The notes under the pieces are model-generated. The model searched no databases and had not been told where the DNA came from. It worked only from the letters and a program-made list of their open reading frames with translations. From Pantoea septica (lineage in GTDB: Bacteria; Pseudomonadota; Gammaproteobacteria; Enterobacterales; Enterobacteriaceae), in contig NZ_MLJJ01000022.1 of the NCBI RefSeq assembly GCF_002095575.1, positions 1-64,000 on the forward strand: a DNA stretch of 64,000 nucleotides, read 5' to 3'. Both the position numbers and the translations under genes were made by a program. Shown piece after piece: positions 57,492 to 64,000 of this stretch. Position 1 is the stretch's first letter, and every line of letters begins with the position of its first letter.

Positions 57492-58160
57492 TTAACTTCT
57501 GCGCTCAAAGGCGAGCGCGCGCCTTTCAATCAGCCGCATCATCAGCGTCAGCAGGCCGTTTACCACCAGATAGACCAGCCCTGCGGCAGCAAAAACCATC
57601 ACATCGTAGGTGCGGCCGTAAAGCAGCTGGCCGTGGCCCATCACTTCCATCAGCGTAATGGTATAGGCGAGTGAGGTGCCTTTGAATACCAGCACCACCT
57701 CGTTGGAATAGGAGGAGAGGGCGCGCTTAAACGCATAGGGCAGCAGAATGCGCAGCGTATCTTTGCGGTTCATCCCGAGTGCCGCGCAGGACTGCCACTG
57801 ACCTGACGGGATGGCGCGCATCGCGCCGTAAAACAGCTGCGTGGTATAGGCAGCGCTGTTAAGCGACAGCGCCAGCATGGCGCACAGCCAGGGTTGCGAC
57901 AGCAGATGCCACAGCCAGGGAACGCTCTGCAGGCTGGGAAACTGGCCGGGACCGTAGTAGATCAGAAAAATCTGCACCAGCAGCGGCGTGCCGGTAAACA
58001 GGGTGATGTAGATTTTCACCAGCGGATTAAGCAGCGGCGTTTTCAGCGACAGCACCACGGTGAAGAGCAGCGCCAGCGCCAGCGCCACCAGCAGCGACGC
58101 CAGGGTGAGCGTCAGGCTGGTGTGTAGCCCTTTCAGGATTTCAGGCAGGTAGCTCAGCAT
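57492..58160 (-). CDS. artM: Arginine ABC transporter permease
   Basis: Permease of the arginine importer, 222 residues with about five membrane segments. The coupling loop is SGQWQSCAALGMNRKDTLRI. It shares one base with the artQ stop (TGATG), so the two permeases are made together and presumably form a heterodimer. It is the last gene of the artPIQM operon, followed by a terminator. Confidence 0.96.
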   Translation of the reverse strand: MLSYLPEILKGLHTSLTLTLASLLVALALALLFTVVLSLKTPLLNPLVKIYITLFTGTPLLVQIFLIYYGPGQFPSLQSVPWLWHLLSQPWLCAMLALSLNSAAYTTQLFYGAMRAIPSGQWQSCAALGMNRKDTLRILLPYAFKRALSSYSNEVVLVFKGTSLAYTITLMEVMGHGQLLYGRTYDVMVFAAAGLVYLVVNGLLTLMMRLIERRALAFERRS

Positions 58161-58876
58161 CAGCTATTCCCTCGCTCGAAGCGGGTGGTGCGCAGCTCAA
58201 TACGGCGCAGCACCGCCTGGCTCAGCAGCGTAATCACCAGATAGATAGCCGCGGCGATCAGAAACCAGGTAAAAGGCTCCTGCGTGCGGGTCGCAATGCT
58301 CTTGGTCTGCAGCATCAGATCGTTAACGCTGATCAGCGACACCAGCGCGGTATCCTTTAGCAGCACCAGCCACTGGTTGCCGAGCCCGGGCAGCGCGTGG
58401 CGCCACATCTGCGGCATGATCAGACGCAGGAAGATGGCGGACGTCTTCATGCCCAGCGCCTGACCCGACTCCCACTGCCCCTGCGGCACCGCCTTTAGCG
58501 CGCCGCGCAGGGTTTGCGAGGCGTAGGCGGAGTAGAGAATCGCCAGCGCAATCACGCCGCACAGAAAAGGGCTGACGTCGAAGTTCTCAATCTCTACCTG
58601 CACCGGCAGCTGAAACAGGCCGAAATTGAGGGTAAAGCCGTCGGAGAGCACCAGCAGCAGCTGCGAGGCGCCAAAATAGATAAACAGCACCACCAGGATT
58701 TCCGGCAGGCCGCGGATCAGCGTCACCAGCGCCGTGCCGATCCACGCCAGCGGCTTGATGCGCAGCGATTCCCAGCCGGCGAAAATCATCGCCAGCGCAA
58801 GGCCGGCGATCAGGGCGCAAACAGCGAGGCCGACGGTCATGCCGGCGGCGCTGGCGAGAGGATAGAACTCACTCAT
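58160..58876 (-). CDS. artQ: Arginine ABC transporter permease
   Basis: Second permease of the arginine importer, 238 residues with five membrane segments and the coupling loop [20 protein letters not shown] followed by [13 protein letters not shown]. It begins [20 protein letters not shown]. It lies six bases after the artI stop; unlike gln, gsi and pot, no hairpin separates the binding-protein gene from the permease here. Confidence 0.96.
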   Translation of the reverse strand: MSEFYPLASAAGMTVGLAVCALIAGLALAMIFAGWESLRIKPLAWIGTALVTLIRGLPEILVVLFIYFGASQLLLVLSDGFTLNFGLFQLPVQVEIENFDVSPFLCGVIALAILYSAYASQTLRGALKAVPQGQWESGQALGMKTSAIFLRLIMPQMWRHALPGLGNQWLVLLKDTALVSLISVNDLMLQTKSIATRTQEPFTWFLIAAAIYLVITLLSQAVLRRIELRTTRFERGNS

Positions 58877-58882
58877 GGTTGA

Positions 58883-59614
58883 TTACTGCTGGAACCATTT
58901 GCTGTAGATGGTTTTATAGGTGCCGTCAGCCTTTACCTTCTCCAGCGCGGCGTCGAACTTCGCCTGCAGATCGGTATTGCCCTGGCGCACGGCGATGCCG
59001 AGGCCGGTGCCGAAGTAGGCTTTGTCGGTGACTTTATCGCCGACCGCTGCCAGGCTGGCGTTCTGCTTCAGCCATTCGTTGACTACCGCCGTGTCGCCGA
59101 AGACCGCGTCGATACGGCCGTTTTTCAGATCCAGCACCGCGTTCTGATAGCTGTCGTAGGGCACGGTGGTGATATCGGCATGCCGATCGTTAAGGTATTT
59201 CTGGTGCGTCGTGCCGTTCTGCACGCCGACGCGCTTGCCTTTCAGCGCGGCGACGTCGGCCACTTTGCCTTTTTGCGCGATAAACAGCGCCGAGTTGTCG
59301 TAGTAAGGCTTGCTGAACAGCACCTGTTTTTCACGCTCGGGCGTAATGTCCATACCGGCCATCACCGCGTCGAAACGGCGGAACTTCAGGCTCGGGATCA
59401 GGCTGTCGAACGCCTGGTTGGTGAAGGTGCAGGTCGCGTTCATCTCTTTGCAGAGCGCGTTCGCCAGGTCGACGTCGAAGCCCTGAATCTTGTTGCTGGA
59501 GTCGACGAACTCAAACGGCGGATAGGAGGCCTCCGTGGCGAAGCGGATAGTCTGCGCCGCAGACGCGCTCAGGCTCAGACCAGCAAGCAGTGCAGCAAGT
59601 ACGATTTTTTTCAT
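58883..59614 (-). CDS. artI: Arginine/ornithine-type binding protein ArtI
   Basis: Periplasmic binding protein of the artPIQM operon. The 243-residue precursor has signal peptide MKKIVLAALLAGLSLSASA, then QTIRFATEASYPPFEFVD, FDVDLANALCKEM, FDAVMAGMDITPEREKQVLF and TYKTIYSKWFQQ. It is a paralogue of ArtJ 1.5 kb away. In E. coli ArtI's ligand is less certain than ArtJ's. The gene follows artP after 15 bases. Confidence 0.95.
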   Translation of the reverse strand: MKKIVLAALLAGLSLSASAAQTIRFATEASYPPFEFVDSSNKIQGFDVDLANALCKEMNATCTFTNQAFDSLIPSLKFRRFDAVMAGMDITPEREKQVLFSKPYYDNSALFIAQKGKVADVAALKGKRVGVQNGTTHQKYLNDRHADITTVPYDSYQNAVLDLKNGRIDAVFGDTAVVNEWLKQNASLAAVGDKVTDKAYFGTGLGIAVRQGNTDLQAKFDAALEKVKADGTYKTIYSKWFQQ

Positions 59615-59629
59615 TGAGAGCTTCCTGAC

Positions 59630-60358
59630 TTAATGCGAAAGATAATGTGCAAACGCCTCGGTTTGCGGCTGTGTAAATCGGCTGGCGTCGCCCTGTTCCA
59701 CGATATGGCCGTTCTCCATATACACCACGCGGCTGGCGGTTTTACGGGCGACTTCCACTTCGTGCGTCACGATGACCTGGGTAATGTGCGTCTGGGCGAG
59801 TTCGCGAATAATGCTGACGATCTGCGCGGTGATTTCCGGATCGAGCGCGGCGGTCGGCTCGTCGAACAGCAGCACCTGCGGCTCCATCATCAGGGCGCGC
59901 GCGATGGCGACGCGCTGCTGCTGGCCGCCGGAAAGGTGCAGCGGGAAACGATCGGCATAGGGCGTAAGGCGCAGGCGCTCCAGCAGCTTGTCGGCGCGCG
60001 CGCGCGCCTCCGCTTTGCTGAGACCCAGCACGCGGCACGGGGCTTCGATCAGGTTCTGCACCACGGTGAGATGCGGCCAGAGATTATATTGCTGGAAAAC
60101 CATGCCAACATTCTGACGCAGCTCGCGGATGGCGGCATCGGACGGCGTCTTGCTGAAGTCGAAATGGTTGCCGGCGATTTTCAGGCTGCCCGAGCGCGGC
60201 TGCTCCAGCAGATTAAGCACGCGCAGGAGTGAGCTTTTCCCCGCACCGCTTGGGCCGAGCAGCACCAGCGTTTCGCCTTGCGGGCAATCCAGATTGATGT
60301 CAAACAGCGCCTGGTGGGCGCCGTAAAAGCAGTTAATCCCGTTTAGTTGAATACTCAT
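59630..60358 (-). CDS. artP: Arginine ABC transporter ATP-binding protein
   Basis: ATPase of the arginine importer. The 242 residues match E. coli. Walker A is GPSGAGKSS, the signature LSGGQQQR, Walker [13 protein letters not shown] and [10 protein letters not shown] holds the switch histidine. The start at 60358 gives [17 protein letters not shown] as in E. coli, although no good ribosome binding site is visible; the frame stays open for 15 further codons. An ARG-box-like site is upstream. Confidence 0.95.
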   Translation of the reverse strand: MSIQLNGINCFYGAHQALFDINLDCPQGETLVLLGPSGAGKSSLLRVLNLLEQPRSGSLKIAGNHFDFSKTPSDAAIRELRQNVGMVFQQYNLWPHLTVVQNLIEAPCRVLGLSKAEARARADKLLERLRLTPYADRFPLHLSGGQQQRVAIARALMMEPQVLLFDEPTAALDPEITAQIVSIIRELAQTHITQVIVTHEVEVARKTASRVVYMENGHIVEQGDASRFTQPQTEAFAHYLSH

Positions 60359-60404
60359 GCGCAAATTTTGAATAGCCATTAGTGCCGCGAATCTTAACCG
60401 CACC

Positions 60405-60418
60405 AGAATAGTTATGCA
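60405..60418. promoter_or_regulatory. ARG-box-like site upstream of artP
   Basis: AGAATAGTTATGCA (minus strand TGCATAACTATTCT) matches TGAAT-N4-ATTCA at most positions. It lies about 50 bases before the artP start, a place where ArgR could block transcription. It is weaker than the artJ site. Confidence 0.45.
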
Positions 60419-60549
60419 AATGAAGTGGGTTAAAATTTATTAAACTGCAGCGAAACAGATAAAGCGTAGCACAATATCGCGCCACTTAGCGGCAGGCGGC
60501 GCACGCGCCAGAGAGACGCGCCGCGAGAGAGCGGCGCGCCGGGTAGCGT

Positions 60550-61095
60550 TTATTTTTTCGCCTGCTCCAGCGTCTGGCTCAGGGTGCCGCCGCCCGGATG
60601 CGCCCAGTCGGCGACGTAACGCACGTCATCCACCACCCAGCAGGTGCCTTCGCGGATCATCAGCACCTCATCCTGCCAGCTTTTGCCGTCGCGGCTCAGC
60701 TCGACGCGCAGCGGGATATTGCGCGCGTCGCGGTTCGGAATGGTAGAGCTGTCCGCCACGCTGGCGGCGGTAGGCCCCTGCGCCAGGCTGGAGAAGAGAT
60801 CGCTGCTGCGCCACTGCGCCGTGGCGTTGCCGCCCTGGGTGTTCGCCTGCTGCAGCGCCTGATAGAGGCGGTCGCTCAGGTAGGGGCGATATTTCGCCAG
60901 CTGATCGCCGCCCGGCAGGCCTGGCGTCGGCTGCTGAATGCGCAGATCGTAAAACTGCTGCGCGACGCTGTCTGGACCGCCGTCGACGCAGGGCGCGGTG
61001 CGAGGGCCGTTGTCCTTAATCACCGGCTCCACCGTGGTGCAGGCGGAGAGCAGCAGTGCGGCCGGAAGCAGCAGCGCAAAGGCTTTGTTTCTCAT
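60550..61095 (-). CDS. ybjP: YbjP family lipoprotein
   Basis: A 181-residue predicted lipoprotein: signal MRNKAFALLLPAALLLSAC with the lipobox LSAC (Cys19), followed by Thr-Thr. The DUF3828-type body has APCVDGGPDSVAQQFYDLR, TIPNRDARNIPLRVELS and WQDEVLMIREGTCWVVDDVRY, all shared with E. coli YbjP; an inserted Gln/Gly-rich region around 70-100 makes it longer. AAGGA precedes the ATG at 61095. Its function is unknown. Confidence 0.94.
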   Translation of the reverse strand: MRNKAFALLLPAALLLSACTTVEPVIKDNGPRTAPCVDGGPDSVAQQFYDLRIQQPTPGLPGGDQLAKYRPYLSDRLYQALQQANTQGGNATAQWRSSDLFSSLAQGPTAASVADSSTIPNRDARNIPLRVELSRDGKSWQDEVLMIREGTCWVVDDVRYVADWAHPGGGTLSQTLEQAKK

Positions 61096-61202
61096 CTCGA
61101 TTTCCTTATTGTTCTCTGGCAAAGCGCTATTTTTAGCATAGAGTATAGCCGTGCTTTTTAGTTGAAAGAGCCTTGTTCCCTATTTCATATCAGGAGAGAG
61201 CG

Positions 61203-61523
61203 ATGAAATTTTCCACTACGCCTACGCTGGAAGGACACAGCATCAGCGACTACTGCGGCGTCGTCACCGGCGAAGCGATCCTGGGCGCTAACATCTTCCG
61301 CGACTTTTTCGCCGGCATCCGCGACGTGGTCGGCGGCCGTTCCGGCGCCTATGAGAAAGAGCTGCGCAAGGCGCGCGAAATCGCCTTCGAGGAGCTGGAA
61401 GCGCAGGCGAAGGCGTTAGGCGCCAGTGCGGTGGTCGGCATCGATATCGATTACGAAACCGTCGGCAAAGACGGCAGCATGCTGATGGTCAGCGTAAGCG
61501 GCACGGCGGTGAAACTCCGTTGA
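61203..61523 (+). CDS. ybjQ: YbjQ family (heavy-metal-binding-like) protein
   Basis: A 106-residue protein of the UPF0145/YbjQ family, which forms pentameric rings of unknown function. It begins [20 protein letters not shown], has [37 protein letters not shown] and ends [12 protein letters not shown]...[14 protein letters not shown] precedes the ATG at 61203. Its stop overlaps the TTG start of amiD by four bases, so the two are translationally coupled. Confidence 0.95.
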   Translation: MKFSTTPTLEGHSISDYCGVVTGEAILGANIFRDFFAGIRDVVGGRSGAYEKELRKAREIAFEELEAQAKALGASAVVGIDIDYETVGKDGSMLMVSVSGTAVKLR

Positions 61524-62335
61524 GGCGGCTGCTGGCCGCGCTGGCGCTGCTGCTGGTGGGCTGCCAGAGCGGACTGGAATCGCGGCAGGGCTACTGGGTC
61601 GATACGCAGCATCCGGCTTACGGCGCCAGGCCGCGCATTAAAGCGATCGTGATTCATTATACCGCCGAGGATTTTCCCTCTTCGCTGGCGACCCTGACCG
61701 ATCGCGACGTCAGCGCCCACTACCTGATTCCCCGCCAGCCGCCGCAGCGCGCAGGAAAGCACATTATCTGGCAGCTGGTGCCGGAGCCGCAGCTCGCATG
61801 GCACGCCGGACCAAGCTTCTGGCGCGACGCGACGCGCCTCAACGACACCTCCATCGGCATCGAGCTGGTGAACCGCGGCTATACGCGCACCCTGACCGGG
61901 CGCGACTGGCAGCCCTTTACCGAGGCGCAGATCGCGGCGCTGACGCTGCTGTTGAAGGATATCGCCCGGCGCTACGCCATCGCGCCGCAGAATATCGTCG
62001 GCCATAGCGATGTCGCGCCGCAGCGCAAGCAGGATCCCGGACCGCTGTTTCCCTGGCATCAGCTGGCGCGGCAGGGGATCGGCGCCTGGCCGGAGGCGTC
62101 GCGCGTGCAGCACTATTTAGCGGGCAGGGCGGCGCAGACGCCGGTGGCGATGGAGACGCTGCTGGCGGCGCTGTCGCGCTACGGCTACGACGCGAGCGGC
62201 GCCGCTACGCCGCGTCAGCAGCAGCGGCTGATCGCGGCGTTCCAGATGCATTTTCGTCCGGCGGACTATCGCGGCTTGCCGGACGCGGAGACGCTGGCGA
62301 TTGCCGAGGCGCTGCTGGAGAGATATGGCGATTAG
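61520..62335 (+). CDS. amiD: N-acetylmuramoyl-L-alanine amidase AmiD
   Basis: Outer-membrane lipoprotein amidase that cleaves the amide bond between MurNAc and L-Ala, also in anhydro-muropeptides. The 271-residue precursor has a lipobox LVGC (Cys15), the Amidase_2 zinc site (His46 in [10 protein letters not shown] and the histidine of [19 protein letters not shown]), and a C-terminal peptidoglycan-binding-like helix bundle. The start is TTG at 61520, inside the ybjQ stop (TTGA); no ATG or GTG would give a signal peptide. Confidence 0.94.
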   Translation: MRRLLAALALLLVGCQSGLESRQGYWVDTQHPAYGARPRIKAIVIHYTAEDFPSSLATLTDRDVSAHYLIPRQPPQRAGKHIIWQLVPEPQLAWHAGPSFWRDATRLNDTSIGIELVNRGYTRTLTGRDWQPFTEAQIAALTLLLKDIARRYAIAPQNIVGHSDVAPQRKQDPGPLFPWHQLARQGIGAWPEASRVQHYLAGRAAQTPVAMETLLAALSRYGYDASGAATPRQQQRLIAAFQMHFRPADYRGLPDAETLAIAEALLERYGD

Positions 62336-63333
62336 CGCTGCAGGAAGGCTTTCCAGTGCGCCAGCAGCTGCTCCAGCGCATGGCGGTCGACGTCCAGATG
62401 GGTAACGATGCGCGTCACCGGCCCGACGCTTAACAGCACGTCGCGCGCGGCGAACCAGTTTTTCAGCGGCTCGATCTGCTCGGCGGGCACGCGCACGAAC
62501 AGCATATTGGTCTGCTGATCCACCACCTCGACGCCCGCCTGTTGCAGCTGCTGACCGAGCCAGGCGGCGTTGTCGTGATCCTCTTTCAGCCGCGCCACAT
62601 TGTGCCGCAGCGCGTAGAGGCCGGCCGCCGCCAGGATGCCCGCCTGGCGCATGCCGCCGCCCGCCATTTTGCGCCAGCGGCGCGCGCGCTCGATGTAGGC
62701 CTCATCGCCGCACAGCAGCGATCCCACCGGCGTGCCCAATCCTTTCGACAGGCAGATAGTCAACGTGTCGCAGTAGCGCGCGATCGCCTCCAGCGTGACG
62801 TTTTGCGCCACCACCGCGTTAAAGATGCGCGCGCCGTCGATATGCAGCGCCAGCTTGCGCTCGCGGCTAAAGTCCCAGGCGCGGGCGAGATAGTCGAGCG
62901 GCAGCACCTTGCCGTGGTGGGTGTTCTCCAGGCTAAGCAGGCGGGTGCGCGCAAAGTGAATATCGTCCGGTTTGATGGCGGCGGCCACTAAGTCCAGCGG
63001 CAGCGTGCCGTCTTCGGCAGCGAGGATCGGCTGCGGCTGAATGCTGCCCAGCACCGCCGCGCCGCCCGCTTCATATTTATAGTTATGCGCCTGCTGGCCG
63101 ACGATATATTCGTCGCCGCGCTCGCAGTGGCTCAGCAGCGCCACCAGATTAGCCTGGGTGCCGGTCGGAAAGAATAGCGCGGCCGCTTTGCCGCTGAGCC
63201 GCGCGGCTTCCGCCTCCAGCGCATTGACGGTGGGATCGTCGCGATAGACGTCGTCGCCGGTTTCGGCGGCCATCATCGCCTGCAACATCGCGGCGCTCGG
63301 CCGGGTTACGGTATCACTGCGTAAATCGATCAC
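62332..63333 (-). CDS. ltaE: Low-specificity L-threonine aldolase
   Basis: PLP enzyme that splits L-threonine and L-allo-threonine into glycine and acetaldehyde. The 333 residues equal E. coli LtaE, with the PLP lysine at Lys197 in CLSKGLGTPVGS, the HIDGARIFNA aspartate region and DLRSDTVTRPS at the start. The start is GTG at 63333 with AGGAG in place. It overlaps the end of convergent amiD by four bases. The structured repeat and a terminator separate it from poxB upstream. Confidence 0.96.
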   Translation of the reverse strand: MIDLRSDTVTRPSAAMLQAMMAAETGDDVYRDDPTVNALEAEAARLSGKAAALFFPTGTQANLVALLSHCERGDEYIVGQQAHNYKYEAGGAAVLGSIQPQPILAAEDGTLPLDLVAAAIKPDDIHFARTRLLSLENTHHGKVLPLDYLARAWDFSRERKLALHIDGARIFNAVVAQNVTLEAIARYCDTLTICLSKGLGTPVGSLLCGDEAYIERARRWRKMAGGGMRQAGILAAAGLYALRHNVARLKEDHDNAAWLGQQLQQAGVEVVDQQTNMLFVRVPAEQIEPLKNWFAARDVLLSVGPVTRIVTHLDVDRHALEQLLAHWKAFLQR

Positions 63334-63348
63334 GTTGCTCTCCTGAGA

Positions 63349-63375
63349 AAAGAAAAGCGGGCGTAAACGCCCGTT
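63349..63375 (-). terminator. Terminator between poxB and ltaE
   Basis: On the minus strand AACGGGCG and CGCCCGC pair around TTTA, followed by TTTTCTTTTCT. It would end poxB transcripts just before the ltaE start, after the structured repeat. Confidence 0.8.
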
Positions 63376-63394
63376 AAGAATGCCAACAGGTGCC

Positions 63395-63505
63395 GAAGCG
63401 GGTGGCATGGGCCGATCGCAAAGTCGCTCAAGGCATCCATGCGCGCTCGGCCCGCGTCATCCCTGACGCGGGACGCTTTGCTCTTCTGCCCATGCCACCC
63501 GCTTC
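63395..63505 (-). repeat. Structured repeat, full copy (D)
   Basis: A 111-bp element 54 bases past the poxB stop, same orientation as poxB. Outer arms GAAGCGGGTGGCATGGGC (63395-63412) and GCCCATGCCACCCGCTTC (63488-63505) are perfectly complementary. The inner stem CCCGCGTC (63451-63458) pairs with GACGCGGG (63465-63472). The rest follows copies B and C. Confidence 0.9.
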
Positions 63506-63559
63506 TCAGGCTTTGAGCACGCTGAAAGAAACATCAGCGCCCAGCGTCGTCTCCCTCTT

Positions 63560-64000
63560 TTACCGCAGCCAGTTGGTTTTCGCCAGCTCCACCACTTCGT
63601 CGCCGCGACCGTTCAGAATTGCGCGCAGCATATAGAGGCTAAAACCTTTCGCCTGCTCCATCTTGATCTGCGGCGGCATCGCCAGCTCCTCTTTGGCGGT
63701 GATGACGTCCACCAGCACCGGACCGGGATGCGCGAACGCCTGCTCCAGCGCGCCGTTAAGCTCGGACGCCTTCTCCACGCGCAGCCCTTTAATGCCGCAC
63801 GCCTCGGCGATGGCGGCGAAGTCAGGATTATCCAGCTCGGTGCCGTCGGTGAGGTAGCCGCCCGCCTTCATCTCCATGGCGACAAAGCCCAGCACGCTGT
63901 TATTGAAGATCACCAGCTTTACCGGCAGCTTGAGCTGCGCCAGGGTAATAAAGTCGCCCATCAGCATGCTGAAGCCGCCGTCGCCGCACAGCGCCACCAC
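63560..64000 (-). CDS. poxB: Pyruvate dehydrogenase (quinone), C-terminal part
   Basis: Only the last 146 residues lie in the window; the gene continues beyond base 64000. PoxB oxidises pyruvate to acetate and carbon dioxide, passing electrons to ubiquinone at the membrane. Visible are the thiamine-diphosphate motif [33 protein letters not shown], and the C-terminal membrane-binding region ending [16 protein letters not shown] as in E. coli. The start and upstream region are not seen. Confidence 0.96.
   Translation of the reverse strand: MVALCGDGGFSMLMGDFITLAQLKLPVKLVIFNNSVLGFVAMEMKAGGYLTDGTELDNPDFAAIAEACGIKGLRVEKASELNGALEQAFAHPGPVLVDVITAKEELAMPPQIKMEQAKGFSLYMLRAILNGRGDEVVELAKTNWLR

Overview
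The window reads as chromosomal DNA of a GC-rich enterobacterium. Gene content and order from rlmF to poxB follow Escherichia coli closely (rlmF, ybiO, glnQPH, dps, rhtA, ompX, mntS/mntR, ybiR, ybiT, moeBA, iaaA, gsiABCD, yliI, dacC, ybjG, ybjL, ybjM, grxA, ybjC, nfsA, rimK, ybjN, potFGHI, ybjO, rlmC, artJ, artPIQM, ybjP, ybjQ, amiD, ltaE, poxB). The differences (a five-enzyme hut cluster, an efflux operon, a sugar transporter and an H-NS paralogue as insertions, plus intergenic repeats) suggest an Erwiniaceae member such as Pantoea or Mixta; that placement is inference. No rRNA, tRNA, insertion sequence, prophage or CRISPR array was seen.

Layout. 1-853 is a gene-free, repeat-rich stretch. 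854-9093 is the histidine-utilisation cluster hutUH / hutC / hutFD / hutIG. Copies of a TGTATATACA-like palindrome, the presumed HutC operator, lie at its divergent promoters. It has hutF (deiminase) and a deformylase-type hutG, so it encodes the five-step route that releases ammonia and formate. 9106-18463 holds a flavin-reductase-like gene, rlmF, the mechanosensitive channel ybiO, the glutamine transporter glnHPQ with sigma-54/NtrC signals, dps, rhtA and ompX. 18655-19577 is a manganese locus: mntR, two MntR-type boxes and, on the opposite strand, two small genes (a 25-codon hydrophobic peptide and an extended MntS homologue). 19595-27683 holds ybiR, a tripartite EmrAB/NodT-type efflux operon, a sugar-porter MFS protein and an H-NS-family gene.

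27859-38619 carries ybiT, moeB-moeA, iaaA and the gsiABCD peptide/glutathione importer, with a DUF4385-like gene overlapping the end of gsiD. 39061-50282 holds a CynT-type carbonic anhydrase, a DUF3313-like lipoprotein, yliI, a HAD phosphatase, dacC, ybjG, ybjL, ybjM, grxA, ybjC-nfsA-rimK and ybjN. 50664-64000 holds potFGHI, ybjO, rlmC, artJ, artPIQM, ybjP, ybjQ-amiD, ltaE and the 3' end of poxB. The window is dominated by nutrient import (Gln, Arg, putrescine, peptides, sugar), envelope upkeep and metal/redox stress functions.

Two features stand out. The first is a roughly 105-111 bp structured repeat. Three full copies and one half copy lie 48-62 bp downstream of a stop codon (glnQ, ybiT, dacC, poxB), always in the orientation of that gene, and their stems differ by paired, compensating changes. 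The second is the unlisted 25-codon membrane-peptide gene next to the MntS homologue, behind paired MntR boxes.
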